From: Salipiger abyssi
GTDB taxonomy: Bacteria > Pseudomonadota > Alphaproteobacteria > Rhodobacterales > Rhodobacteraceae
Reading direction: 5' to 3'
Assembly: GCF_001975705.1 (NCBI RefSeq)
Contig: NZ_CP015093.1
Coordinates: 2,356,001 to 2,420,000, forward strand
Length of the DNA: 64,000 bases
Shown: in pieces, positions 41,984-50,050 of the stretch
Position numbering within the stretch: the stretch's first letter is position 1
Layout of the letters: every line of letters starts with the position of its first letter
Made by a program: the position numbers and the translations under genes
Notes under the pieces: model-generated
Database searches by the model: none
Seen by the model: the letters and a program-made list of their open reading frames with translations, nothing else
Told to the model about the DNA's origin: nothing

Positions 41984-42588
41984 CTCCGCATGAGCGCGGC
42001 GAGCGCGGTCAGCTCCTGGCCGAAGCCGGTCTCCAGCGCCGCGCCGGCGGCCCGGCGCGCCTCGTCGGGCTTGTTCTGGCTCAGCTTCCAGGTGCTGTCG
42101 ATCTGCTCGATTTCCAGCCGGAAGGGCAGGATCATGCGCATCAGCTTGCCCTTGGCCTCGTCCGAGAGCTTGTCCATCGTCCAGGGCGCCTTGGGCAGCC
42201 GGGCCTCATAGGCGGCGGATTGCGCCGCCAGCAGCGGTTCCAGCGCCTCCTGCGGCAGCGGCACCAGCCGCCCGGTCAGATGCACCGCGACATAGTTCCA
42301 GGTCGGCACCTGATCGGGGCCCATCCCGTACCAGTCCGGCGAGACATAGCCGTCCGGCCCACCGACCGCGAGCCGCGCCGGCAGCGCCTCGCGTGCCGCG
42401 CGGGTGATCGGGTTGGAGCGCACCAGATGCAGATCCGCGTGGCTGCCATCCTCGGAGAGCAGAAACGGCACATGGCTCAGCAGCGGCGCGCCCTCGGTCG
42501 AGACGGCCAGCGTGCCAAAGGCCCGCTCACGGACCAGCCGCAGGCTCTCGGCCTCTTCGGTGCGGCGGAAGATCGGGTTGGGATGCAT
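41968..42588 (-). CDS. FMN-binding PaiB-like regulator
   Basis: A 206-residue protein of the PaiB family, FMN-binding-split-barrel proteins originally described as repressors of sporulation and protease genes and often annotated as negative transcriptional regulators. The N-terminal FGTLAVSTEGAPLLSHVPFLL and the YVSPDWYG and PTWNYVAVHLTG motifs are typical. Function in this organism is unknown; regulation of transcription by relatives is poorly proven. The last codons lie inside the large palindrome at 41957-41983. The ATG at 42588 fits the family. Confidence 0.85.
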   Translation of the reverse strand: MHPNPIFRRTEEAESLRLVRERAFGTLAVSTEGAPLLSHVPFLLSEDGSHADLHLVRSNPITRAAREALPARLAVGGPDGYVSPDWYGMGPDQVPTWNYVAVHLTGRLVPLPQEALEPLLAAQSAAYEARLPKAPWTMDKLSDEAKGKLMRMILPFRLEIEQIDSTWKLSQNKPDEARRAAGAALETGFGQELTALAALMRSPPRT

Positions 42589-42619
42589 TTCGACCTCTCG
42601 GTTGTCGGGAGAGCTGGAA

Positions 42620-43147
42620 CTAGCTGGAAAAGAACATCGAGCGAGCTTGAACCGGTCGAGCCATCGCCGCAAGGATCCGGTCTGCATTCTCCTTGGGCGG
42701 CGCCCTGCCGTCGAGTTCGAGATCGTAGCGCAGTCCGGCATGGATGCGCGCCGCGTCCTCGACGGCACTGCCCTGACGGCGGTCACCGCGCGCAACCTCG
42801 CGCCGCGCCAGCTCCTCCGGTGGTGTGAAAACGCCGACGAAGAGCAGGTCGTGGCCCGCCAGAAGATCCTGCAACCTGCCATGCCATCCCGACGTGTCGA
42901 GGATATGCTCGACGATCATGTCGCAGCCGCTCTCGGCAAAGCCTGCAAAGCTGCGGTGCAGCCCCTCGAACACCGCGTCCCGGATCTTCGTCCAGTCCCC
43001 GCGCGCGGCAGGCGGTAAGGCACCACCGTCGCGCAACGTGTCGAAGGAGAGCCGCAGGAAGGGGAAAGGCGCGCGGGTTTGCAGGGCCTTGGCGAGAGTT
43101 GTCTTGCCGCTGCTCGAAGCCCCGTGCAGCAGGACGATCCGGCTCAT
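42620..43147 (-). CDS. P-loop kinase-like protein, chloramphenicol-phosphotransferase family
   Basis: A 175-residue P-loop protein. GASSSGKT (residues 9-16) is the Walker A motif; the DTLRDGG region and the C-terminal ARREVARGDRRQGSA basic segment are those of the chloramphenicol phosphotransferase (CPT)-like family. In most genomes these have no known substrate, and resistance to chloramphenicol should not be assumed. Its ATG overlaps the mtaB stop codon (ATGA), so it is co-transcribed with mtaB and dapF. Confidence 0.75.
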   Translation of the reverse strand: MSRIVLLHGASSSGKTTLAKALQTRAPFPFLRLSFDTLRDGGALPPAARGDWTKIRDAVFEGLHRSFAGFAESGCDMIVEHILDTSGWHGRLQDLLAGHDLLFVGVFTPPEELARREVARGDRRQGSAVEDAARIHAGLRYDLELDGRAPPKENADRILAAMARPVQARSMFFSS

Positions 43148-44397
43148 GCCACCAGTCGCTGGCCGTTCTGGCCGGTGATCGTGGCCGTCACGATGCTGCC
43201 CTCGGTCTGGGGCGCGGTCAGCGTCACCTCGGTGAACTGCTCGGTGCGGCCCATATCCGGCGCTTCCATGAGGATGCGGTGGCTCTTGCCCTGCTGTGCC
43301 GCCAGATGCCGCGCCACGGCGGCCTCTCCGGCGGCACGCAGCCGGGCGGCGCGCGCCTTGATCGTTGCACCGTCCACCTTGTTGGGGATCTTCGCGGCGG
43401 GGGTGCCGGGGCGCGAGGAATAGGGGAAGACATGCAGCCAGGTCAGGTCGCACTCCTCGACCAGCTTCAGCGAATTGTCGAAATGCGCCTCGGTCTCGGT
43501 CGGGAAGCCCGCGATGATATCAGCGCCGAAGGTCATCTCGGGGCGCAGCCGCCGTGCCTCCTCGCAGAAGCGGATGGCGTCGTCGCGCAGATGCCGGCGC
43601 TTCATGCGCTTCAGGATCAGGTCGTCGCCATGTTGCAGGCTGAGATGCAGATGCGGCATCAGGCGCGACTCGGTGGCGATGGCCATCATCAGATTCTCGT
43701 CCGCCTCGATGCTGTCGATCGACGAGATCCGCAGGCGCGGCACATCGGTCAGCTTCAGGATGCGCATGACGAGATCGCCCAGCCTCGGCGTGCCCGGGAG
43801 GTCGGCGCCCCAGGAGGTCAGATCGACCCCGGTCAGTACCACCTCGTTATAGCCCTGCTGAACCAGCCGCTTGATCTGGTCCACCACGACGCCCGCAGGC
43901 ACAGAGCGCGAATTGCCCCGGCCATAGGGGATGATGCAGAAGGTACAGCGGTGGTCGCAGCCGTTCTGCACCTGCACATAGGCGCGGCTACGGGTGCCGA
44001 ACCCGTCGATCAGATGCTCCGCCGTCTCGGTCACCGACATGATGTCGTTGACCTGCACGCGCTCGGTCTCGCCGATAAAGCCGTTCGACAGCCCCGCCCA
44101 GGTGTCCGGCGCCATCTTTTCGCTGTTGCCGATGACCGCGTCGACCTCGTCCATCTGCGCAAAGCTGTCGGGGTCGATCTGCGCCGCGCAGCCGGTGACG
44201 ATGACGCGGGCCTCGGGGTTTTCCCGCCGCAGCCGCCGGATCTCCTGCCGCGCCTTGCGCACCGCCTCCGCCGTCACCGCGCAGGTGTTGATCACAACCG
44301 CGTCGCCGACGCCGGCCTCTTCGGCCAGCGCCTTCATCGCCTCGGTCTCGTAGGCGTTGAGCCGGCAGCCCAGCGTGGTGAATTTCGGCGCGCTCAT
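43144..44397 (-). CDS. mtaB: tRNA t6A37 methylthiotransferase MtaB
   Basis: A radical-SAM enzyme that converts t6A to ms2t6A at position 37 of tRNAs reading ANN codons. The 417-residue protein has the UPF0004 domain cysteines ([23 protein letters not shown]), the radical-[11 protein letters not shown] motif and a C-terminal TRAM domain. It groups with MtaB (YqeV) rather than MiaB because of the LGCRLNAYE start and the shorter linker. It shares ATGA overlaps with dapF upstream and the CPT-like gene downstream. Confidence 0.92.
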   Translation of the reverse strand: MSAPKFTTLGCRLNAYETEAMKALAEEAGVGDAVVINTCAVTAEAVRKARQEIRRLRRENPEARVIVTGCAAQIDPDSFAQMDEVDAVIGNSEKMAPDTWAGLSNGFIGETERVQVNDIMSVTETAEHLIDGFGTRSRAYVQVQNGCDHRCTFCIIPYGRGNSRSVPAGVVVDQIKRLVQQGYNEVVLTGVDLTSWGADLPGTPRLGDLVMRILKLTDVPRLRISSIDSIEADENLMMAIATESRLMPHLHLSLQHGDDLILKRMKRRHLRDDAIRFCEEARRLRPEMTFGADIIAGFPTETEAHFDNSLKLVEECDLTWLHVFPYSSRPGTPAAKIPNKVDGATIKARAARLRAAGEAAVARHLAAQQGKSHRILMEAPDMGRTEQFTEVTLTAPQTEGSIVTATITGQNGQRLVA

Positions 44398-45224
44398 TCT
44401 ACCGCCTCCAGCCAGGCGCGCGAGAACACGCCGTCGAAGACATGCGCCGTGCCGCCGGTCATCCAGACACCATCCTCGCTCCAGTCGATCTGCAATGTGC
44501 CGCCATCAAGCTCGACGGTCACCTTGCGTCCCGTGAGCCCCCTGCGTGCAGCGGCCACGGCGGTGGCGCAGGACGATGAGCCCGAGGCCAGGGTCACGCC
44601 CACGCCGCGCTCCCAGACGCGCATGCGCAGGTGGTCCGGGCCGATGAGGCTCGCGACCTGCACATTGGTGCGTTCGGGGTAAAGCGGGTGATGTTCGTGC
44701 CCCGGCCCGAAGGCGTCCAGATCCACCGCCTCGGCATCCTCGACAAAGAAGGTGCAATGCGGGTTGCCCATGCCGGTGGCGGTCGGGGCGCCCTCGATGG
44801 GCAGCTCCAGCGTGTCCATCTCGCGGGCGAGCGGAATCTCGTCCCAGCGCAGTTGCGGCTGGCCCATATTCACCGACGTCAGCCCGTTACCCGCGTCCTC
44901 GGCGAGCAGCGTGCCGCGCTCGGTGACCAGTTCCAGCCGCGCGCGCCCGGTCTCATCCATCAGGAACCGCGCGATACAGCGGGTGGCATTGCCGCAGGCG
45001 CCGGCGGTGGAGCCGTCGGCATTGTAGAAGGTGAGTCGCGCATCGCCTTCGCCGCGCTCGATCAGGGCAAGCTGATCGAAGCCCACCCCGCGATGCCGGT
45101 CAGCGATGGCGCGGGCCAGGGCTGGGGTGACCTCGATGTTCCGGGCACGCCCGTCCAGCACGACAAAGTCGTTGCCGAGCCCATGCATTTTCATGAAGGG
45201 CAGTGTATCCGGGGCGTGTTCCAT
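44394..45224 (-). CDS. dapF: Diaminopimelate epimerase
   Basis: Interconverts LL- and meso-diaminopimelate for lysine and peptidoglycan synthesis. The 276-residue protein shows the two catalytic cysteines in [10 protein letters not shown] and GSSSCATAV, the [16 protein letters not shown]-terminus, and the [10 protein letters not shown] motif. Normal length. First gene of the dapF-mtaB-CPT unit, divergent from the tRNA-Lys gene. Confidence 0.96.
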   Translation of the reverse strand: MEHAPDTLPFMKMHGLGNDFVVLDGRARNIEVTPALARAIADRHRGVGFDQLALIERGEGDARLTFYNADGSTAGACGNATRCIARFLMDETGRARLELVTERGTLLAEDAGNGLTSVNMGQPQLRWDEIPLAREMDTLELPIEGAPTATGMGNPHCTFFVEDAEAVDLDAFGPGHEHHPLYPERTNVQVASLIGPDHLRMRVWERGVGVTLASGSSSCATAVAAARRGLTGRKVTVELDGGTLQIDWSEDGVWMTGGTAHVFDGVFSRAWLEAVE

Positions 45225-45301
45225 GGGCGGGCATATACGCCCGTTGCGAGAGCCTTTCCAGAGTTCGTGACGATTGGGTGAAGAAAAGCGTAAATCGGGG
45301 G

Positions 45302-45330
45302 TTGACCCTGCCCCGTGCTCTTTCTAGAAG
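45302..45330 (+). promoter_or_regulatory. Promoter of the tRNA-Lys gene
   Basis: TTGACC at 45302-45307 and TAGAAG at 45325-45330 with a 17-base spacer, 12 bases before the mature tRNA 5' end. Confidence 0.65.
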
Positions 45331-45342
45331 CGCCCGCACAGT

Positions 45343-45418
45343 GGGCCGTTAGCTCAGTTGGTAGAGCAACTGACTTTTAATCAGTGGGTCGCAGGTTCGA
45401 ATCCTGCACGGCTCACCA
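45343..45418 (+). tRNA. tRNA-Lys(UUU)
   Basis: A 76-nt tRNA with CCA encoded. The acceptor stem pairs GGGCCGT with ACGGCTC, the D-arm holds AGCTCAGTTGGTAGAGC, the anticodon loop is CTTTTAA (anticodon TTT), and the T-arm contains GGTTCGAATCC. It lies alone; the 419 bases after it have no clear gene. Confidence 0.98.
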
Positions 45419-45837
45419 CTGAACTATCTGTTTTTCTTTCCCTTTCGGAACGATGTCGGATGTGGCGAACCGCTTAGGAGGGCTCGCCAGATCTCATTCT
45501 CCGTTCGGCCGCGATGCCGGCTTTTCGAAGGCTGAGACGGCCAATCCCTCCCGTACCGCCGCGGCGTCCTGTGCCGGTCACGACCGGAATCCGGTGTGTT
45601 GTCGCGAGTCGCATCGCACAGGCCTCCCGAAACCCGTGAGACGATCCGCTGCTATTCTGGCGCCGCATGGAGGCGTTAAGCGCAGAGACTTCGTGCGGCC
45701 GGCGCCACTTTGCCGTGAGCGGGCCGGTCGTCTGGCGGATTCGCGCGAAGCGCTGCGTGCAGTCCGGGCGGTCCTCGACTAAGCACTGGGGCAACGCCGC
45801 GCAACATGGTGAAACACCCGATCGCAAAGGACCGACC
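45419..45837. other. 419-bp unassigned region after tRNA-Lys
   Basis: A short T-rich stretch follows the tRNA at about 45428. ORFs on both strands (45453-45782 plus, 45474-45839 minus) are rich in Arg, Cys and Ser with no recognisable domain and look spurious. No attachment-site repeat of the tRNA 3' end was seen within the window. The region may be a degenerate dispersed repeat. Confidence 0.5.
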
Positions 45838-46422
45838 ATGACGAAAATCTATCTCGCCGGCCCCGATGTTTTCGCCCCAGATCCGCAGGCGCTCGGCATG
45901 CGCAAGAAGGCGCTTTGCGCGCAGCACGGGCTCGACGGGGTCTTTCCGATGGGGCTGGTGGCGCTCGACACATCGCGTGCCAAGCGGGATCAGGGGCTGC
46001 AAATCTTCGACGTGATGGAGCGCGCCCTGTCGGATTGCGACGCGATGATCGTCAACCTGACGCCGTTTCACGGCCCCAGCGTCGATGTGGGCACGGCGGT
46101 GGAGATCGGCTTCATGCGGGCGCAGAACAAGCCGATCTTTGCCTATTCCAACTCGGACGACCATTTCGCCGACCGCGTGTCGCGCTTCTGGCAGGGGGAC
46201 GTGACGCGACGGGAGAACGGGGCCTTGCAGGGCGCGGACGGGATGGAGATCGAGGCGTTCGACATGTGCGACAACCTGATGGTGCATGGCAGCGTCGAGC
46301 GCTCGACCGGCGTGCTTGTCACGCGGGATGTGCCGCCGGGGGCCGTCTATGACGATCTAACCGCCTTCGAGGCCTGCGTGGCGCAGGCGGCGGCTTGGCT
46401 GGCGGAGCGCGCCGGCGGCTGA
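45838..46422 (+). CDS. Nucleoside 2-deoxyribosyltransferase
   Basis: Moves 2-deoxyribose between nucleobases, or hydrolyses deoxynucleosides, in salvage. The 194-residue protein has the family start KIYLAGPDVFAPD, and the catalytic loop DVGTAVEIGFM with the nucleophilic Glu. Distance from thymidine kinase (about 5 kb) suggests no operon. The ATG at 45838 is clear from family length; the track-like extension upstream to 45667 is rejected. Confidence 0.86.
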   Translation: MTKIYLAGPDVFAPDPQALGMRKKALCAQHGLDGVFPMGLVALDTSRAKRDQGLQIFDVMERALSDCDAMIVNLTPFHGPSVDVGTAVEIGFMRAQNKPIFAYSNSDDHFADRVSRFWQGDVTRRENGALQGADGMEIEAFDMCDNLMVHGSVERSTGVLVTRDVPPGAVYDDLTAFEACVAQAAAWLAERAGG

Positions 46423-46456
46423 GCGACGGGTGCCAGCCACAGGCGCGGGGGCGGCG

Positions 46457-46801
46457 TCAGGAATGCGCCGCCTTGCTGTCCTCCGGCGCTTCGGCGCGGT
46501 CGAACATGCCGTAATCGCGTATAACGCTCGCGATCCGGATGCGGTAATCGTCGAAGATCCCCTGTCGCCCCTGCGACTGCGCGCTGCGATGGGCGCTGAC
46601 CCTTCGCCAGTGCGCAAGTGCCGCCTCATCCTCGAAGAAGGACAGCGACAGAAGCTTGTTGGGGTTGCTCAGGCTCTGGAACCGCTCGACCGAGATGAAG
46701 CCCTCGATCTCCTCCAGAATCGGCCGCAGCCCGGCTGCGAGGTCGAGATAGTCCGCCCCGCGCCCCTCTGCCGGCTCGACCTCGAAAATCACCACGATCA
46801 T
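46457..46801 (-). CDS. Antibiotic-biosynthesis-monooxygenase-domain protein
   Basis: A 114-residue ABM-domain protein: VIFEVEPAEGRGADYLDLAAGLRPILEEIEGFISVERFQSL is split across the fold's first half, with FFEDEAALAHWRR following. Family members are small dimeric ferredoxin-fold enzymes, often haem-free oxygenases or quinol monooxygenases; the substrate is unknown. It overlaps the NIPSNAP gene by four bases (ATGA) and is divergent, with that gene, from an ArsR-type regulator. Confidence 0.82.
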   Translation of the reverse strand: MIVVIFEVEPAEGRGADYLDLAAGLRPILEEIEGFISVERFQSLSNPNKLLSLSFFEDEAALAHWRRVSAHRSAQSQGRQGIFDDYRIRIASVIRDYGMFDRAEAPEDSKAAHS

Positions 46802-47127
46802 TGCAGCGCTCCGGGGCCGTGCGGCGCAGAGGCGAGCTTGAGGAAGGTCCGGTCCTCGCGCAGCAGGAATTTCTCCTTCATGGCGAATTCGTAGCTTTCC
46901 CGGCCCAGAGGATCGGCGGCGAGCCGTGCGCGATAGGCCTCGTAGTCCGCGAGGCTCTCCAGATTGTAGATGCCGTAGGCCAGCGTGCTGGAGCCCTCAT
47001 GCGGCGCGTAATAGCCGATCAGATCGGCGCCGCAGCGCGGGATCGCCTGGCCCCAGTTGCGGGCATATTGCTCGAACTGGGCCTTCTTGGTGGGGTCGAT
47101 ATGGTAGCGGATCACGCAGGTCAGCAT
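46798..47127 (-). CDS. NIPSNAP-family protein
   Basis: A 109-residue NIPSNAP protein, another small ferredoxin-like fold: the IDPTKKAQFEQYARNWGQAIPRCGADLIGYY opening and KFLLREDRTFLK tail are typical. Bacterial members have no fixed function. It is co-transcribed with the ABM-domain gene and divergent from the ArsR-type regulator at 47201, whose product may control it. Confidence 0.82.
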   Translation of the reverse strand: MLTCVIRYHIDPTKKAQFEQYARNWGQAIPRCGADLIGYYAPHEGSSTLAYGIYNLESLADYEAYRARLAADPLGRESYEFAMKEKFLLREDRTFLKLASAPHGPGALQ

Positions 47128-47200
47128 GGCTGTCTCCTTGAGGTTTCTGTCCCCGGACTAGCAGATTGTCAGAGGTCTATGCTTCGATTAGGGTCGAACT

Positions 47201-47884
47201 ATGAAAGAAGGTCCCGATATCGCCCGTATCGCCGCGCTGATTGGCGATCCCGCCCGCGCCAATATGCTGACCGCGCTGATGAGCGGCAAGGCGCTGACCG
47301 TCAGCGAGCTGGCGGAGGAGGCGGGAATCACCATCCAGACGGCCAGCTCGCACCTGTCGAAACTCGACCAGGGCGGGTTGCTGCGCCCGCGCAAGCAGGG
47401 GCGGCACAAGTATTTCTCGCTGGCCAGCGATCAGGTGGCGCATGTGCTTGAGGGGCTGATGGGGCTGGCCGCCGGGGCGGGGCATTTGCGCCGGCGCACC
47501 GGGCCGAAAGACGCCGAGCTGCGGCAGGCGCGGGTGTGCTACAACCATCTGGCGGGCGACATGGGCACGCAGATGTTCGACAGCCTGATTGCGGGCGGTC
47601 ATCTGAGGCTCGACGGCGAGGATCTCAGCCTGACCGAGACGGGGGCCGGGCTGGTGACCGATCTCGGAATCGACCTCGGCGCGCTGCAAAAGGGGCAGGC
47701 GGCGCTCTGCCGGGAATGCCTCGACTGGAGCGAGCGCCGCTCGCATCTGGCGGGAAGCTTGGGCCGCGCGCTGCTGAGCCGGTTCGAAGACCTGTCCTGG
47801 GCGCGGCGTGACCAGAAAACCCGCGTGGTTACCTTTTCACCCAGCGGTTTCCGGGCGTTCGAGCGGCTCTTCGGTTCCGGCTGA
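47201..47884 (+). CDS. ArsR-family transcriptional regulator, long form
   Basis: A 227-residue regulator. The N-terminal winged helix (IAALIGDPARANMLTALMSG and SELAEEAGITIQTASSHLSKLDQGGLL) is clearly ArsR-like, but the protein has a C-terminal half of about 130 residues with three cysteines (VCYNHLAGD, LCRECLDW), unlike the usual 100-residue ArsR. Relatives of this form sense metals or organic ligands; here the ligand is unknown. It lies 73 bases from the divergent NIPSNAP gene, the likely target. Confidence 0.82.
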   Translation: MKEGPDIARIAALIGDPARANMLTALMSGKALTVSELAEEAGITIQTASSHLSKLDQGGLLRPRKQGRHKYFSLASDQVAHVLEGLMGLAAGAGHLRRRTGPKDAELRQARVCYNHLAGDMGTQMFDSLIAGGHLRLDGEDLSLTETGAGLVTDLGIDLGALQKGQAALCRECLDWSERRSHLAGSLGRALLSRFEDLSWARRDQKTRVVTFSPSGFRAFERLFGSG

Positions 47885-47892
47885 GCATCCGC

Positions 47893-48300
47893 TCACTCCG
47901 GGCGCAGACGGTCGAAACAGGCGCGGTCATACTCTTCGACGAGGGGCAGGGCGCGGGTCAGCAGCGCCTCGCCCTCCGCTGTCAGCGCCACCGGCTTGGC
48001 GCGTTGATCGGACTGCGCCGGCAGCCGCCGGATCAGCCCGTCCGTCTCCAGCCGTTTCGAGATCTGCGAGACATGCATCCGGTCGAGCCCGACAAGATCG
48101 ACCACCGCCTGTTGCGTCACCTCGCGACCGTCCTGCGCCAGCCAGCCGAACACCGCGAGAATCGCGAATTGCGGCTGGGTCAGCCCGAGCGGCCGCAGCA
48201 CGGCGTTGAGCCCGCGCTGCCATGCCATGAAGTCGCGCCACAGGATGAAACCGGGGCTGTCATGCGGCCCGGCATAGCGCGATGGCCAGTCAGCGGTCAC
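47893..48300 (-). CDS. MarR-family transcriptional regulator
   Basis: A 135-residue MarR regulator with the central winged helix (LTQPQFAILAVFGWLAQDGREVTQQAVVDLVGLDRMHVSQISKRLETDGLIRR spans about residues 40-92) and a C-terminal dimerisation helix. It appears to start at the GTG at 48300, overlapping the end of the SRPBCC gene by 11 bases, so the two are co-transcribed. The palindrome TAAATGCATTTA upstream of the SRPBCC gene may be its operator. The ligand is unknown. Confidence 0.8.
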   Translation of the reverse strand: MTADWPSRYAGPHDSPGFILWRDFMAWQRGLNAVLRPLGLTQPQFAILAVFGWLAQDGREVTQQAVVDLVGLDRMHVSQISKRLETDGLIRRLPAQSDQRAKPVALTAEGEALLTRALPLVEEYDRACFDRLRPE

Positions 48301-48715
48301 GGGCGACGCCCTCTTCGCTGACGCGCTTCAGCCCCGCGAGCGTGTCCGGCAGGGTCCGGTCGATCCCGGCGCCGATCAGCCGCCGGAACAGGAAGGCGAG
48401 CGGGCCGGAGAATTGCACCCAATGCGTGGCGCGTGTTTGCCTGCCATTGCCGGTCAGCTCGTGGCCGAAGGTCATGCGGCAGAGCGGCAGCGTCCCCTCG
48501 ATGGTGAAAGAGCGGTTCGGCGTCACATCGGTGACCCGGATCTTTGCCTTGGGGCCTTCGCGCGGTTGCAGCCAGCCCGTGGCGCCGGTGCGCAGTTCCG
48601 GCAGGCCGACCGCTTTGGTCTCGCCGTCCCAGACCGGCCAGAGCTCCGGGTCCGCGTAGAGCGCAAAGACCGTCGTTGCAGGCGCCTCAATCTCGACCGT
48701 GTGTTCTATACGCAT
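48290..48715 (-). CDS. SRPBCC-family (START-like) protein
   Basis: A 141-residue SRPBCC/polyketide-cyclase-like protein: the IEAPATTVFALYADPELWPVWDGETKAVGLP start and the hydrophobic pocket strands are typical of lipid- or aromatic-ligand-binding proteins. No enzyme activity can be predicted. It is the first gene of a two-gene unit with the MarR regulator downstream. The ATG at 48715 fits; the frame extends to 48817 without homology. Confidence 0.8.
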   Translation of the reverse strand: MRIEHTVEIEAPATTVFALYADPELWPVWDGETKAVGLPELRTGATGWLQPREGPKAKIRVTDVTPNRSFTIEGTLPLCRMTFGHELTGNGRQTRATHWVQFSGPLAFLFRRLIGAGIDRTLPDTLAGLKRVSEEGVARDR

Positions 48716-48734
48716 GCGAGTCGTCCATAAATGA

Positions 48735-48746
48735 TAAATGCATTTA
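48735..48746. promoter_or_regulatory. Palindrome TAAATGCATTTA, candidate MarR operator
   Basis: A perfect 12-bp AT-rich palindrome 20 bases upstream of the SRPBCC start, in an otherwise GC-rich context. It is the type of site MarR proteins bind for autoregulation. Confidence 0.5.
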
Positions 48747-48813
48747 CTAAATGGCGAATCCCGCACGCTAACGCAAGCGGTCATCGACGCAGGGGGGCAC
48801 CCCGGGACGCGCC

Positions 48814-50046
48814 TCAATCCACCTCGCGTGCGGCGATGCGTGCGCCGTCGGTCAGCCCGGCCGCCGGGTAGAGCACCACGCTGTCATTCTCCGAAAGCCC
48901 GGAGAGAAGCTGTGCCGCGCTGCCATTGCCCGGCCCCAGCGTCACCGGGGTCTGCACCGCGCGACCGTTCTCCGCCCGGAACACCGCCCAGCCCGCACCG
49001 TCGCGGAACAGCGCGCTTTGCGGCACGCGCAGGGTGTCGGCCTCTTCCCAGACCACGATCCGTGTCACCACGCGATAGCCATGGCCCAGCGTCGCGCGCG
49101 CCTCTTCCGGGCCGGAGAACCGCACGGTCACGTCGACCCGCTGCTCCTCGACCCCCAGCGCCGAGACCTTGGTCTCGCCCAGCGGCGCGATGCGGGTGAC
49201 CTCGCCCGCCAGCGCCGTCTCGCCGCCCCAGTCGTCGATCATCACCCGGTCGCCGAGGCTCACCTGCACCGCATCCGAAGAGATCAGATCGACGATCACC
49301 TCAAGATCGCCCGTCACGTCGCCCACCTCCAGCACCGCCGTGCCCGCCGGCAGGATGGTCTCGCTCTGTTGCAGCACCTGGAGGATGCGGCCCGAGACCG
49401 GCGAGACCAGCGGGATATCCGAGGCGTGATCGCCCGCCACCGCCGCTGCCAGGCCGATATCGTCGAAGCTGATGAGCTGGGCGCGGGCATTGGCAAGCTC
49501 CGCCTCGCGCATCGACACCGCCGCGCGTGCCGTCTCCAGCCGCGCCGTGGCCGCCCGCGCCTCGGAGCGCGAGCGGTCGAGCGCGGCGGTGCTCACCGTG
49601 CCGCTGCGGGCCAGCGTCTCGTCGCGCTCGTATTGCGATTGCGACAGTTCGGCATCGGCGGCGGCGACATTGACCTCGGCCTCCGCCACCTTGAGCGCCG
49701 CGCGCGCCGCATCGACCGCCGCCGAGGCCTGCTCGCGGGTGCGGATATCCAGCGCGTCGGGGTTGGTGGGGCGCATATGCGCCACCGCCTGGCCCTGGGT
49801 GACCGCATCGCCGGCCACCGCCCGCACGCGCAGCAGCCGGCCCGCGACGGGGGTGGAGACCACATAGACATCGTGCACCTGCGTGCGGCCTTCCTCGTCG
49901 ATGGTGACGGTCAGCGGGCCGCGTGTGACCGCGCCCAGATCGACCAGCGTGGCGCGCGGCCAGAAGGCGGCCACCAGCGCGCCGCCCAGCAGCAACGCGA
50001 GCAGGGTCCACAGGATCAGGCGGGTGCGGTTGCGGGTGTCTGCCAT
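48814..50046 (-). CDS. HlyD-family efflux adaptor (MacA/DevB-like)
   Basis: A 410-residue periplasmic membrane-fusion protein with an N-terminal anchor (about residues 10-29), the lipoyl-like VYVVSTPVAGRLLRVRAVAGDAV start, a helical hairpin (about 105-205) and the beta-barrel GHGYRVVTRIVVWEEADTLRVP. It completes a tripartite exporter with the FtsX-like permease and ATPase genes upstream on the same strand. The gene starts 5 bases after the permease ends. Substrates of this group include macrolides, glycolipids and peptides; the present one is unknown. Confidence 0.85.
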   Translation of the reverse strand: MADTRNRTRLILWTLLALLLGGALVAAFWPRATLVDLGAVTRGPLTVTIDEEGRTQVHDVYVVSTPVAGRLLRVRAVAGDAVTQGQAVAHMRPTNPDALDIRTREQASAAVDAARAALKVAEAEVNVAAADAELSQSQYERDETLARSGTVSTAALDRSRSEARAATARLETARAAVSMREAELANARAQLISFDDIGLAAAVAGDHASDIPLVSPVSGRILQVLQQSETILPAGTAVLEVGDVTGDLEVIVDLISSDAVQVSLGDRVMIDDWGGETALAGEVTRIAPLGETKVSALGVEEQRVDVTVRFSGPEEARATLGHGYRVVTRIVVWEEADTLRVPQSALFRDGAGWAVFRAENGRAVQTPVTLGPGNGSAAQLLSGLSENDSVVLYPAAGLTDGARIAAREVD

Positions 50047-50050
50047 ATCG

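Noticed and set aside
45343..45418. An att site for an integrated element at tRNA-Lys
   Set aside because: I found no second copy of the tRNA 3' end and no integrase in the window.
45453..45839. Two frames (plus and minus) after the tRNA
   Set aside because: Overlapping, unrecognisable, and with composition unlike neighbouring genes.
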